64,000 nucleotides of DNA from Triplophysa rosa (Eukaryota > Chordata > Actinopteri > Cypriniformes > Nemacheilidae): positions 35,696,296 to 35,760,295 of the forward strand of contig NC_079890.1 of NCBI RefSeq assembly GCF_024868665.1, written 5' to 3'. This document shows positions 36,340 to 49,917 of this stretch, piece after piece (the first letter of the stretch is position 1; each line of letters begins with the position of its first letter). The translations under genes were made by a program, and so were the position numbers. Below the pieces are notes generated by a model. It searched no databases, had not been told where the DNA came from, and saw only the letters and a program-made list of their open reading frames with translations.

Positions 36340-36725
36340 TTTTTTTTAAGCAATTTTGTTTTGTGTTTTTGTTATTTTATTATTATATTTTATTATGATA
36401 ATATTTTTATTTTATTTATTTCTATAGTATTATATATTATTATTATTTTATATACATACATTTAATTGAGTTATTAACAAAAATAATAATAATAATAAAA
36501 ATCTTAAGAATAAGTAAATTATTATTGTTATTATTAGTTTAAGTATTATTATTTCTGAGTAATAATAATTCAATTATTAGGTATTATTATATTATATTAT
36601 ATTATACTGTATTATATTATATTTGTAATTATAGCACACAGTTTATAATATAAAAAATGTTTTATATGTAATTTATATTAATATTCATTTATATCGCTTT
36701 TTTGTATATGAACAATATTAAATTA
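36340..36725. repeat. AT-rich low-complexity tract
   Basis: Runs of 'attatt' and 'tattatattatattat' dominate, with almost no G or C. Confidence 0.8.
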
Positions 36726-38330
36726 AATTAAATTGGGCCACATACTGTTTGTTTATGTTGTTGCCACTGAAACCATCTATATGTAGTTTGATTAGTTATT
36801 TAGATTATTCTATTATTTATTTTATTTTAAATAAACATTACAAAATCTGAATTGAAAACATAATTTTACCTCCAAACATATATACAATATATATTGAACG
36901 TCAAAGGTTTTGACTTTGGAATTGCCATGCCACAGAATTACCTTGGCAGCCTACTTGTTAATAGCAATCATAAATCGTGTACGAGCCCTCTATACCAAAA
37001 GTTCTCAATGTAAATTCTAACAAAGCAATTCTTCAAGCACGAGCAGGAATTTACACCATTTTTCCACAACAAATACCTGAAAACACAGAAGAGAGGTAAT
37101 GTGTTTTTAAATCTCAACAGAACGCGTCTCATTGCACTAATATCAAAAGCGCCTTGACGCATCATTAACACACATAAAAGCTCAGTTGTAACGGCTGTGG
37201 TAAACCTCAGCCAGGGACATCCATTCATCATCAACCCGCCCACAGCGCACATCCAAGAGATTAGCAGGGTTGAGGTAGCAAGAATTTTAAAAAGGTCTTC
37301 ATATTTATTCGAATCTGCTCTCGTGCCTGCATGATCTGGATAGAGAAACATTTTTCGAGATGATTTTCATTTGTTAGCATTTGAGAGTTCACGGATAGGA
37401 GGAATGGCTTTTAAATGAGCAAGCGTGTGAGACTGCTCCCATTGAGTTAGAGCTGATCAAAATCAGATTTACCAGCTGCGGTACCAGGCCTGAGCTTCGA
37501 ATGCGAGGAAGAAGTGTGGCCTCCTTCACACTCGCTGTGTTTATTTGTCCAGTTGATAAATCTACTATACAAAGCAAAGCATTAGCTACAGTGTCTTTAA
37601 TAATACCTCTTAACTTCCACAAGACAAAGAAGGGGTCTCATGTGACCACATGTGGCAGAAAATAAATGATCGTAGAAAAGAAACAAACTAAAACAATACT
37701 GCATTGCAATGCCACGAGCACAATGTCATCCTCAGCGGTATTGTTCCTTCACATTAATACGACAATAAAATGTAACACGCATGAAAAAAATCTCTCAATA
37801 TTTAAACACTCCGATGGTGTCTGAAACCCGCATGCTCAGAATGTGTAAAGAAATACATACATTTTTTGTTTAATGATATGTGAAGTCATACGATTCGGAA
37901 CAATAAGCGTGTAAATATTGACAGACTTGGTTTTTTTTGGGAGGTGGACTGTTGCTCTTTATGTACTTCTCAAAGAAAAAATGGCAACCCTGAAGGAAGT
38001 CTGCTTTGAAACAGCAGAGTGGAAGCCACCTGTCTTCTCACGGCTCTGAGGTTTTACAGCTTTGTGGCCATATTCTGCTATAAAAACAACGCAAGCTACA
38101 TACAAGAAAAGCTTCCAGCCCTATCTTCCTGCTCGAATCTCTGAACAAGTGTCATCTGTCAGCGTTTTGGTATCTGCATGCAGTAGGTCAGGAGGCTAAT
38201 GGTTGAAAACACAGACGCATAGTGCAGGCAAAATAAAAACGTTCATGTCCTAACCCTGTGAGATTGGTGGTCCATGTTCTTACGTTTCACTTGAGGTGAC
38301 AGACGACAGTCCAATCAAACACAAAGTTAT
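36726..38330. other. No gene recognised
   Basis: The longest frame here (36968-37351, minus) has no recognisable domain, splice context or neighbour to support it. Confidence 0.4.
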
Positions 38331-38701
38331 TTTTACTTATCGTCTTACCTTTATTATCATATTTTATCGTTATCAATGTTATCACTATTATTCATTATTA
38401 ATGATCAAAGAAAACTTAAAGCCAACGATTATGATAAAATTAATTATTTCGATTTAATTCTGATTTAATGTGATTAAAAGTTGCAATCTGGAACTTTTGG
38501 ATCTCTATCGCCATCTCTGTATTAAAAATAAAAATGCGAGTTACTTGCCAAGTTCTTTACGTGGGCTCAAGTCAAATAATGCCAAACTTATATTACCTGC
38601 CAAACCTGCTTCAACAGCTAAAATAAAATATATAAACGTATATTATACAATATAGTTTTATAATTATACTGTGAATTGAAATCAAATAAAATACAGGCCT
38701 A

Positions 38702-38925
38702 AATATTATTTAAAACAATTAGAAATGTTGCCTTAAACTAAACTTAGATAAGTTTAATAAATATCATAAATAAATAAAAACCTAAACTAAAACAAAAACT
38801 GAAATAATTAAAAAATATTATTTAAAACAATTAGAAATGTTGCCTTAAACTAAACTTAAATAGGTTTAATAAATATCATGAATACATAAAAACCTAAACT
38901 GAAACAAAAACTGAAATAATGAAAA
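38702..38925 (+). repeat. 112-bp tandem duplication
   Basis: Units 38702-38813 and 38814-38925 differ at about six positions. Each begins 'aatattatttaaaacaatta' and contains 'gaaatgttgccttaaactaa'. Confidence 0.85.
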
Positions 38926-39017
38926 TCTACATACACTGTAAAACAAAATTCTGGGTCGTAGTAGATTTCATTAAATGAATTGAGTAAACTTGACTTAATA
39001 CAATTGTGTTCTTGACA

Positions 39018-39090
39018 TTTACTTGACATTTAGTCATTTAGCAGACGCTTTTATCCAAAGCGACTTACAGATGAGATAAACAATGGAAGC
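39018..39090 (+). repeat. SINE tail fragment
   Basis: 'catttagtcatttagcagac' followed by 'gcttttatccaaagcgactt' is the conserved tail of fish tRNA-SINEs. No Pol III head is attached. Confidence 0.65.
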
Positions 39091-39174
39091 AATTGGAACA
39101 ACATAAGGACAACAAAAAGCATACGTGAAAATAAAAAACTAGTCTCATAATACCTTGTTTTTTAACCAAAATTT

Positions 39175-39605
39175 AAAGGAAAAGTTCACCTCAAAATCAA
39201 AATTGTGTTTTTTTTTACTCACCCACATGACGTTCAACATGTTTTAAGACCTCCCGGCGTCTTCGGAACACAAATAAAGATATTTTAGGGACATCCGAGA
39301 GATTTCAAGGCCTCCTCATAGACATTACATTTTACATTTTTATGCATTTGGCAGACGCTTTTATCCAATGCAACTTACATTGTATTGTATTATACATTTG
39401 TTTCTGACTACGTGCAATCCCCTGGGATCGAACCCATGGCCTTGGCATTGCTAACGCCATGCTCTAACCACTGAGCCACAGGAAAGCACATCGTGGTTAT
39501 AGTTGTTGTCAAGGTCCAGAAAAGTACCAAAGACATCGTTAAATTGGTCCATACGCTCGTAGTGGCTCAATTGGAATTTTTTGAAGTGGTTTATACATTA
39601 ACTAC
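39175..39605 (+). repeat. Dispersed repeat interrupted by a SINE
   Basis: The left part runs 'aaaggaaaagttcacctcaa' to about 39325, with 'cgtcttcggaacacaaataa' inside. After the SINE it resumes with 'aaaagtaccaaagacatcg' near 39521. I recall these as parts of one common fish repeat. Confidence 0.6.
39326..39483 (-). mobile_element. tRNA-derived SINE with intact box A and box B
   Basis: On the minus strand, 'tggctcagtgg' (39468-39478) fits the box A consensus and 'ggttcgatccc' (39424-39434) fits box B, 34 bases apart start to start. The tail contains 'ataaaagcgtctgccaaatg'. The arrangement is a tRNA-derived SINE of the type common in cyprinids. It does not fold as a functional tRNA, because no acceptor stem is evident. 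Confidence 0.85.
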
Positions 39606-40298
39606 TTTTAAACCTCACATTCATACCCTAGAATGCTCTTCTCTTACTTTTCATCAGATCTATTCACATTCCAATCGTTCCTTTATACAGTAGATGAACT
39701 GGTGGATCTGTGAAGACAGAAGAACCACATCCTACACATACACAATACAACAGCGTTACAATCAGCAACTTAAGTCGAGCCAGCGACTTCTTGGGGATAC
39801 AGTCCCTCTTTAAAGGTAATTAGTCTTCATATTGTGCCATGTCCATCCAGTTTGCCCCCACGCTGCTCTGGGGAATGTGCACACGGACATGGTTAATAGA
39901 CTCTGTTAATGAGCCAGTGCTTTATTATCAATCTTGCGAGCGGACCTCCAGTTTATGAGAATAGCATGCTGTGGAACGCTCTGGGAGAAAACTTGCTATA
40001 ATTGTTATGTGCGTATATGGAATGAGCGTCCGCAGAGGAACAACGCTGCTCCAAGTGTGAGAACAAGTGTCCTTGTGATACGGCGAGAGCTTCTAATTTA
40101 AACACACCCTCAGACTACGCAGACTCGATTCTAGGCCTTTTCTAGAGGGGGAATGCCCTTTTTGTCCTCAACCACCTGGTCAAAATACTAACAGCTGACT
40201 TGCTTGTGACCTCCACAACGGCTATAAATCACATCACACCTCTAGCAGATACGTCTACCTAACCCTTGTCTCCATTCTGTGCGTGCCAGCATCCTTCT

Positions 40299-40572
40299 TA
40301 AAGGGATAGTTCACCCAAAAATGAAAATCCTGTCATCTTTAGTCACTCTTACGCCAAACCTTTATGACGTTCTTACTTCTGCAGAACCCAATAGAAGATA
40401 TTTTGAAGAATGTTGGTCACCAAACCACATTGGCCCCCGTTGACTTCCATTGATGGATGCAAAGACACTGAGACATTTCTCAGAATATCTTCTTTTGTGC
40501 TGCACAGGTTCTGAATGACATGACGGCGAATAAATGATGACACTTTTTATTTTGACTGAACTATCCCTTTTA
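40299..40572. mobile_element. Palindromic short inverted-repeat element
   Basis: The ends 'taaagggatagttcaccc' and 'ctgaactatcccttttag' pair, and the interior has 'agaagatattttgaagaatg' and 'tctcagaatatcttctttt'. A clear family member. Confidence 0.8.
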
Positions 40573-42769
40573 GTTATGTTGTGGCATGGTTTCCAGACAA
40601 TGGACTTGCTTTGACAACATGCCAAAAATCACGTTATCAAACTTACCAGAATCGTAATAACCATGTTCAGATTTACGCCGTCTTATTATTTATTTCTGGA
40701 ATATTACCCTAAGCTAAGAACCACCTCAGTGTACATACTGCATCGCTCCAATGAAGGAATGAAAATGATGTTCCACTTGAAATGCTTTAGTCTGCGTTGA
40801 AAGACAGCCTCCTACACACCACATCATCTCTCCGTGCATATAACATGAAAACAACAGGAAAACAATTTTGTTGAAATTCAACTGGGACTGGAATGGTCAC
40901 AATATATCTTGAAATGCTGATTAAAGAAAAATTTGGAACGGTCTAGCTCTTATTTTTTTCCACGGCTGTAACAAAAAAAATAGACCGTTAGTGAGCAATG
41001 ATCAAAAAACAAATGATCCAAAAACTCTAAAAGGGGCACTTTGGTATGTTAGAACAAAAAGTCAGCCATGACCACATTACACAATGACTGGTCACTGAAC
41101 TTAAGTTATGACTCTTACAAAGGTCTTCTAGATCTCTGTGAGAGTTTGATTAAGATAAGTGTACGCCATAACATCATTTAACATTTGATAAAAGCCAAAT
41201 CACTGATATTCTCAAAATGAGTCTTTTTCTGGCCACTGTAAGCAATGACCTTACAGAGATTTGCTAAGGACATCGGGCACCCAGCTTTGTTAAATTTCCT
41301 CTACGTTTAATTAAAAAGTGCAGAAAGGCCTCTTGCTGGACACATGGGCTCCTGCAGACTGACATGAACCTTCACTACCCGTGTTCCCTTCCTGCGGACC
41401 CCAATGTAGCGTCTTTGTCTCCAGCACAGGAAACACTCCGGACCAGCATGTGATCCAATGAGGGGCGTCTCTCATTACCTCTTATCTCGCTGCATCAGCT
41501 GCGACAACCAGGAGCCCGCTGCGAATTCCTTGTTGTGTAAAACTTGTAACCTGTCAAAACCAGAGCCAAGATGGCGTCTGCTGGTCCGGACAGCCAGGCG
41601 GGCGGTTTCTCGAGCTTTTATCGAGAGTGGCAGGAGAGAGAGAATCGCGAGGGTGCATTTGTGTTGCAGCCACAGGGGGATTTTCTGCGTCCGCAGCAAT
41701 TACAGCTGATGTGACACATTAAAAGCTCCTGTGGGATTGACAAAAGCAACAAATTGACTTGGGAAAAAATGGCAAAAAAGTCATGCAATTTCATCTCCGT
41801 GCAGTTTTGACACCCGCCGTACACGCTGCTACCCTAATAAACCTTGTCCGTCCCTGGTGCCATAAAGTGGGAGCGGGCCAAATCTTTGACGGGTGAGAAC
41901 ATAAGTCTAAGTAATGACTTTATCGCATGCTTGTGAAACCAACGTAACCGCCGGTTGGCCGCGCGCTGTAAATGTCTTTTCAAGCCCTCAAGGAACGCAC
42001 GGAACGAGACAGATGTTACATTAACGCCACCCTGACACGCACACAAAAACCCCAGCGAGTGAATGATAAAGACTACTTTGTGACGAGGTAGCATTAGTGT
42101 TGCCTACAGCGCGTTTTACAATAGCTTCACATCCGTAATGTTCCACAAGTGAGTTCATTCCTAATGACGACATGATCCCTGACAGCTGCCGGAAATGTTC
42201 CTCGACTTGTTGGTAACGTATCAGCTTTTGCACAACAAATGGAAATGCATTGTATGTTCAGTAGTCCTGACCATTTAACTGTCCCCCGCTGATGATTTCT
42301 CAAAGTTTCAATGCAAAATCGCATGACTTATTTTCTTTGACACGTGTTATCATCTACATGCACCTGCACACAGTATGTATTTCTGGCTTCCCGAGGTTGA
42401 TCCTCTGGGTTCTAGATCCACTAACCTCTGACCAACTGGCCTTGCGCAGAAGGCTTTTATGGCTAAAGCTCCATCAACCTATTTGACCTCAGACATCACC
42501 AGCCACAGAGGGCTTTCGACGATGGACATTTAGACCATGAACTACAACTCACCCTGAACCTTCACCTGGTGGATGAATGGGGTTGGGAGGTGGGATTTCT
42601 GACCTACATCAGCATCGTGTCATGTAAAGAAGTGTGTAAGGTTGTAGGGGGCAGATGCACTTGCTCTGTCTCCACCTGGCAAGCATTTCTGACCCAGAAA
42701 TCTGTGTGTACTATATATTAGGAGCAACAAGAACTCTGCAGAAGCAACAGAATAAACTGGGATGTCACA
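40573..42769. other. Mostly unique-looking sequence; one repeat fragment
   Basis: A fragment at about 40862-40975 ('gggactggaatggtcacaat' to 'ttttttccacggctgta') matches the end of the element at 59795-60290. The rest holds short overlapping frames on both strands at 41458-42324 without recognisable domains. Confidence 0.45.
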
Positions 42770-43120
42770 ACATCAGATTTTCACTATACAATTACCGTGG
42801 CCGAAAGAATTTACTATAACAATATTATCGTGATATCTATTGAATAAAAAATCGAATTCATCTTTAATTTTGTTAATTACGTGATTCTTTTTTGTCCAGT
42901 GAATCACACTCAAAATATGAATGTAGGGAGGCAGAGAGAGAGTTTATAACCATTGTGACCATCTACAACATCTACAATGTTGAAGTGTCAATCAGATACC
43001 GCCAATAAATTATTTATGATATTATCATGTGTATTATTAACACAATATCAAAAATCACGATTATTAATATCACGGTTATTTTACGGTATTCTGACACCCC
43101 TACATAAAAAAGCAATATAC
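42770..43120. repeat. 'tatcacgattatt' dispersed repeat
   Basis: 'aacaatattatcgtgatatc' and 'aaaaatcacgattattaata' are inverted motifs at the two sides, ending 'gacacccctac'. A common fish repeat type. Confidence 0.5.
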
Positions 43121-45557
43121 ACTGCACATGCTGACGATACCAAATGTATAATAAAAATAAGATTTATGATATAACTGAGACAACTCTGTTCAACTCTTTG
43201 TAAAAATACAAAATATCTTAAATCATATTTCTTATATTATTCTTAAAGCTGATTATTCATTAAGTAAACTTTGGCTTTTCTATTTTCACTTCTGTACAGA
43301 CAAAACGTGCTACAGCTACCATTGGTATAAAACAAAAAAAATGTATAGTTACATTAAACTGAATTTTGTAACTACATCAAGAGATATAACATCAAAAAAT
43401 AATTTAAAGTAAAGTCAGAGTTTTGTAGAGAATGCTGTATTCTCTTCATGATGTATATCCGTACAGCTAAGTTTTTACTTTCATTGAGTCGAACACATGA
43501 AAACAAGACTTTCTCTTTTATGTTAAGCTATTTCTGCGTCATCATGCAACAATCCATGCAACAGTTCTGGTCAAAGAAGGTGACCTAAGAGGTGAATTAT
43601 GTGGTCAGGGGTTACGTACAGACAGGGGCTACGACAGACGGACCCCAAATGCAATCGTATCAACATCAAAACCTTAGTGTGACAGAAATGACAATTAAGG
43701 TGTCTGAAGATCTGTTTTCGTTCAGGTACAAGGACATCTGCATTTTAGGAACGGTACTTCTCTGTCGCTTCTATTCAAGGATTCTGGCGATGTCAACTAA
43801 CATTTCATCGAACAGAACATCTCTTCAGCTTTAGCTGATCTTTGTTTGTCATAAATAAATAATGCTGCATTTTCATTTCCTCTTAGAACTCTAAGGAAAA
43901 TGAATGTTGATAGCTTTAGGAATTCCCATCAATATTTATTCTTCATGAACGTGTATTTTCCTATCTTCTTTATACACAAGACAAGCAAATTAATTCAGAA
44001 ACTGGAAGAAAAAAGGAATAAGTGGTCGTGTACAGTTAGATCAACGTGAACAACACAGGTCCCGTCTCCGTTTCTTCCTACAGAGAGGCCTGTAGCTCCC
44101 CGGAGACTCGTGCAATAAAACACTAGCATCTTCATTTTGACTGGTGTCTAATGTAGCATGAAAATTCAATCCTCTATTTCAATACGCAGACACGTGAAAC
44201 CTATCAGATGAAGAAATAAAACTGTGCCTGGCTAATCTGAGCCCATAAACACGCGAGGGCAATAAGTCACTGTCTTACTAATGGAAAATGCATCAGGCGA
44301 AATCTAAGAAATATCTAATTGGTGGAGGACTCGGACGAGTAAGGCGTTTATTAATGTATTGCTTTGGTGCTTCTGGTCCACAGAGTATAGCCCAACAAAC
44401 CCACTCAGCTTCACAAACATACAGTGAGGCAATGGCAATTTATATTGTATGCATGCTATGCGATTAACTAAATCATCTGGCTCGACACTAATTCCAGTTG
44501 TATATACTGTATATGAATTGAAACCTATTAGCTATGACTTGAGAGAACACATGAACACATTAAGAATAATAAATTATGCAACAAAATCACGAACTGTAAA
44601 AACACAAAAATGAAATGAAAAATACTTTCATATAGTAACTCTCAGAAATCAAAACTATTTTGGCATCTTTACGATAGTCTCCATCTGCCAAGAATTTCTA
44701 GAAATGTTTTCTTGCGATTTTGTTCAACCAATTCTCACCTATGATGTTTTGAAGGAGTTCCCATCTATTCTGGCTATTATTGCTTCATTATTCAGTCAGT
44801 AATTTATTTTGTTCGAATGATTATATTTTTGTCTACAAAACTATTGTCAGACATAATCATATATAATGTGTTTAATTTTTATTTTTAACTCATTTATTTT
44901 GGCGAAAAAACTGCCTGCATTGACAATAACAATCTGCATACTGTTCATTTTATTGTACAAATTCCTGTAAACGCCAGTCTATTTGCAGATCATTTCTAAT
45001 ATTTTATATGTAAATATTTAAGATTATTAAGTCCTTTTTATCATCACCTGTGCTACAAATACTTGCTCAACTAGCTTCAAGGCTCTTACGTGTCCAATTT
45101 TAAACCTAGTTTTAGTCTCCACTCTCCCCGTGCATGCAAGGCATTTCTGGGAGGAACGTGAGGCAAGAGCTTTGAAGACTGACGAAGACCTTTGACCTAA
45201 TATCCCCCGGACAACCTTACGTTCCAGATGGAGAGGAAGCACTAGAAGGTTCTTCAGCTCCACGCTCTGTCCGCTCACCTTATTACAGCAACAGCTTGTG
45301 TATCGGGGGCTCTTCCAGCAGAGCCTGACCTCATTTGGCAGAATGGCTTTGACTCAACGGGCCTCATGAAATGTTGCTCCTACTGTGATATAAGCGTGAA
45401 ATAAAGGAGTTCTGGTTATCCTGCGTAGTTCTACTGACTGCCTTCTAAGGATGAAACGATTGACGCAAGGGGTTTCTTTTTCTCAGCCTTGTGGAACAAG
45501 GACATAAATACTTAAAGGTCCACAAATAAACATGCCAACAGCATGTCAGTATGTAGG
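43121..45557. other. No gene recognised
   Basis: Short frames only (such as 45027-45278 minus); nothing supports an exon. Confidence 0.4.
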
Positions 45558-45923
45558 AAAGGGAAAGTTCACCCAAAAATAAACATTCTGTCTGTATAAA
45601 TGTCTTTGTTCTGATGAACACAGAGAAAGATATTTGGAAGAATGCTTGTAACCGAACAGTTCTTGGCCACCACTGACTCCCATAGTAGGAAAAATTGACA
45701 ATGGTAGTCAAAAGTGCCTCAGAACTGTTTGCTTTCATACATTCTTCAAAATATCTCCTTTTGAGTTCAACAGAAAAAAATACCTACTATGGAAGTCAAT
45801 GACATTCTTCTAAATATCTTTCTCTGTGTTCATCAGAACAAAGAAATGTATACAGATTTGGAACAACCCGAGGGTGAGTAAATGATGACAGAAATCATTT
45901 TTTTTGGGTGAACTGTTCCTTTG
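45558..45923. mobile_element. Palindromic short inverted-repeat element
   Basis: The ends 'aaagggaaagttcaccc' and 'gggtgaactgttccttt' pair, with 'tgatgaacacagagaaagat' paired to 'atctttctctgtgttcatca'. The minus-strand frame 45445-45738 lies largely within it and is not a gene. Confidence 0.85.
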
Positions 45924-46828
45924 ATGTCTGCTAAAGTGTGGCTCATCAAAAAGACAAAAATATCACCTAGAAGGACCTCCTGGTACAAAATAAAGATGTT
46001 TTGTTTCCTGTACCTACGGTATTTCTAGTTAATTGGCTCAGATCTTCTTTAGAAGAAAACACATTGTGTGTTTACTCCATAGCTTGCGTGTGAAACCGGT
46101 CCACAAGCCGACGTTGGGTCTAAGGTTTTGAGAAGTTTTGAATATCAACAAGCCATGCGCAAAATAATAACCAATTAGTCAGAATTTGCTCTACCTGAAT
46201 AGCAAACTAGGCAATAGCGAGACAGGCTGTCATAGAACTCGAAATGAAATGACAATGTTTTGATTCATTTGGTTGTGCAGTCGTCACATTCTTCTCTATT
46301 TCGTCTCTTTGGTTTGGCTGCGAATACAGCGCGATCTTGAAGGGGATGCAAATTCGAGATAAACTAACGCACCTTCAGTACATGCACTAGTATACGTAGA
46401 CACTACTGTTATCTATTTGAAATGGCAACGGCGCACTTCCTTTTAAATACCTGCGTTTATTGTCCAAAAATGAATCAATTTTGTCTTGCCAGGCTTCAGA
46501 AAACCGGAGCAAAAATCGAAATAAATTTTTTTAAATGTGTGTCATGTCAGTTCCTGCATTAAACAAAACAGGCCAGACATGAGCCACAGATGACAAGAGC
46601 AGAAAAGAGAAGATTAATGGGTCTGAATTGATTTCTTAAGCTTCCCTCTGTTCAGCGCAGAGGCAGTCAAACAGGATTTACCTTCACTCCCGAGAAGCCC
46701 ATCTGTCTAGAAAACGTCTTCTCAAGCAGCATCATGTGTCTTTCTGACCCGTACGTAACTGAAAGTACTGAGCATCTTCAATACTACAAACCAACACCAA
46801 AGAGTAAGTAAAATATGATGACAACTGG

Positions 46829-47031
46829 GCAAAAACACCAATTCTGTCATCATTTATTCATCCTCATGTGCTTCAAAACCTGTATTTGAATCTTTCTTCT
46901 GTAGAACACAAAAGAAGATATTTTGAGAAATGTCTCAGTGGTTTTGTGTTCAGTCAATGGAGGCCAATGTTGTTTGAACATTCTATAAAATATCTTCTTT
47001 TGCGTTCCACAGAAGACTCATTTACATGTCA
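46829..47031 (+). repeat. Partial palindromic inverted-repeat element
   Basis: 'tctgtcatcatttattcatc', 'acacaaaagaagatattttg' and 'aaaatatcttcttttgcgtt' are internal family motifs. The right end is missing. Confidence 0.7.
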
Positions 47032-47430
47032 AAAAGCCAGTTGTATTTCTATGTCAGCCTATTAAATTTGGTTTTATCAATACAAGACTGTACCTAGACT
47101 GTATGAGGGATCATTCAATGATGTGTATCTAAACACCTGCATATGATTCAGTGAATGACGTGGTTTGAACTAAAGTCAACTCACTATCCTACTTTTAAAT
47201 GGGAAAAGGACCTGTAGAGTTTCTTTATGCTATGACACCATCAGTACGCTGTATTTAAAGCCTGTCTTCGTTCACAAAGCATATTTATGCAGAGAGCAGC
47301 ACATGTTGCCCTACAGTTAACCATTTGCTTCAGACAGTACGCGTTGCCACTGATGTGATTTATAACCCATAGGATGTTTTTTCATTGGTGCAGCAATGTC
47401 TTAGCATCCTGTTTTAGTGCCATTTAATAA

Positions 47431-47675
47431 TTAAAGTGATACAGTAGTTCATCCAGAAATGAAAAAGTCTGTCATCATTTACTTACCCAAACCTGTTTAT
47501 TTGAAGACATTTTAAATAACGCTGAAACGTTTGACTTCCACTGTATGGACACAAAACACAAGAGACATTTCTCAAAATGTCTTCTTTTGTGTTCCACAGA
47601 GAAAGAGTCACATACAGATTCTGAATGACATAAATGACAGATTTTTTCTTGTCAGGTGCACAATCCTTCTCCCTT
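47431..47675 (+). repeat. Palindromic inverted-repeat element, diverged
   Basis: 'tctgtcatcatttacttacc', 'tctcaaaatgtcttcttttg' and 'ttctgaatgacataaatgac' match the family; the ends are eroded. Confidence 0.7.
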
Positions 47676-48122
47676 TGCTATGGAATTTCATAAAAAGATG
47701 CCGATCATATAATTCAGAACGTAAATATATTTAATGCACTGTTGCTGAATATGTACCAGTGTGCTGTGGTTATCACTAAACATCATTTCAGTATCTGATC
47801 AGTGAGGTTCAAGATTGCCCTTCAGGAGCACAGACAGCCAATTCAAACGTTGACGAATGAGGGAAAGCTAAATATCGTTTCATAAAATAGTTTTTCTTTC
47901 AAATTCATCTTTAAAATTACCCACTGAGCACTTGAGACAGTTAGCAAAACGTGGCAAAAAAAAGCATAATTCATCAAACGGAACCTGGTACATAAAACAT
48001 GAAAATGTAATATAAATTATTTATGCCGCTGTTGGATTTCATTAATGGAGACAGCGCGACTAAATGAGTTAAAGTCAAGATGTACCTCATGTTCTGAATG
48101 ACATATAGCAATCATTTGAGCT

Positions 48123-48159
<37 letters not shown>

Positions 48160-49557
48160 GCAGAATGAGCAAAATGAAACATCAAGTGGTGGTCCAATAT
48201 GAAAGCCACTCCATATTCATTCTCCAAGTGAAGAGAAGAGAGCTAAAAACCTCAGAGAAAAGAGAAAAGATGTACATATGGCCATATTACAGTAACTGAC
48301 CTTGGAAAGACACTCTACCCCCCCTCCACTCCAGAATCCCCCAAAGCCAATTCCTTCATAATGAGTCTTTTCGAGTGGGTCTGGAAGGTGGGGTCGAGCT
48401 GTGCTTCTTCAGCGCACGCCGGGCTGTTTTCTTGCATTGTTAATCCCATTAGCCCTCCGGCAACTACTTCAATATTTAACATTCTCTATTTCGCGAGCTC
48501 TTTTTTTTTTCAATTCAAACCTCCCTCATTGTTCTCTTACAGCGTCTTTCCATTTGACTCAATTAAACGAAGTGGTCCAAAAACGAATAAATGGCCAATT
48601 AGTCTCGAGCCTGCAAATAAACCGTCGCTCACTGTGAGGTAATAAGTGCTGTACTTTAAGTGTAAAACCGATTAGGACTCTGAGGAAGACGGACGGTGAG
48701 GAGCCTATTGGCAGATTGAAACTGAGTCTCTGTTTGGCTTATAACCCCCCAAAAAAGGTAGTTACGTTCATTGCCCGCCAATCGGCGGTGCTCAGTAAAA
48801 GCCATCACCTCATTTATCTGCAGACCTGGAAAAAGTCCATCATAACTGATGGTGAGTTACTTCATATGAATCCCTTCAAATTATCCTGTGAAAGACTGAT
48901 ATGAAGTCGGTGAATCTCCATGGCAACACTGAGCAGCCCTCTCGCACAAAGTACACAGGTACACTGTTGTATATAAGTCGCGGTTACAGATGGGAGGGTG
49001 CGAACACACGCCCATGCAGGACTCTGATATATTAAGGTATTTGCATGTAAAAAGTTGGAGTAATTGACACTGGCGGTGGCGCATTAAAATATGGCTCACG
49101 CAAGGGTACCGGGGACCTTTTCATTTACCCGGGGGAAAAAATCCGACTGCACCGAGTAGAAAATAAATTCTGACTTGTAAGTAAATACATGTAATTGAAG
49201 CAGTGGACTGTTGAAAATGCATCAAGAGCAGGGGCCTTTCTGTTATGAGGATATTTATCTTCTCCCACAAACAAAAAGGCCAGGAAAACAAGGAGGGTGA
49301 GGGAGTGGGGAAGGGGTTTGTTTGTGGAGATTGTGTGTGGAGATGTGTGGCGAACGCTTCGTTGAGATCTTGAGCGAACAAATGCATGACAATTTCAGGG
49401 TAATTGCAACCATAGACATACAACGACGGTGCATTGGGTGCTAAATCGTATGAGAATGTCGCCGCCATGCAAAACCGCCCTTTGATTTAGAGGAAATTTG
49501 TATTTGTCATTGATTCAAATACAACACAGATCATCGTAGCTTTAGGTCACATCTCTT
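47676..49557. other. Unique-looking sequence with a (GA)n microsatellite
   Basis: (GA)n lies at 48127-48157. Frames at 48361-48642 and 49121-49468 have no recognisable domain. No transposon termini were found. Confidence 0.45.
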
Positions 49558-49917
49558 ACTATAGACCACTTTGCAAGATGTAAAAACAGGTCCAGAAGCA
49601 CCTTTGGTTTCAGGTTTTTTATTAGTAGTATTTTTTTAATATTACATATATAATTAAATCTTAAAGGAGTAGTTCACTTCAAAATTTGCCCCCATTTACT
49701 TTCCATAGTAGAAATAAAAATTACTATGGAAAGTGAATGGGGGCAAATTTTGAAGTGAACAACTCCTTTAAATGTATTTGTTCAACATTATAAATTAGTT
49801 ATAAATACGCTGTTGGTTGTATTTTGTTCAACCATTTGCGTAACTGAATCAGGAAGTTCTTCTGGACCAGCGTTGAACCAGCATTTTTTTTTGTCATCCG
49901 AAGAGGTCTATAGAAGG
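49558..49917. mobile_element. Dispersed element split by a hairpin MITE
   Basis: The ends 'tatagaccactttgcaag' and 'gaagaggtctata' are short inverted repeats. Inner motifs 'aggtccagaagc' and 'ttcttctggacc' also pair. A related copy is at 22557-22690. Confidence 0.65.
49662..49770. mobile_element. Near-perfect hairpin MITE, 109 bp
   Basis: Arms of 49 bases, 49662-49710 and 49722-49770, pair with a single mismatch and leave an 11-base loop 'gaaataaaaat'. The ends read 'taaaggagtagttcacttc' and 'gaagtgaacaactccttta'. It sits inside the element at 49558-49917. Confidence 0.9.

Noticed and set aside
39424..39478. Functional tRNA gene
   Set aside because: Box A and box B are present, but no acceptor stem or anticodon arm can be formed, and a SINE tail follows.
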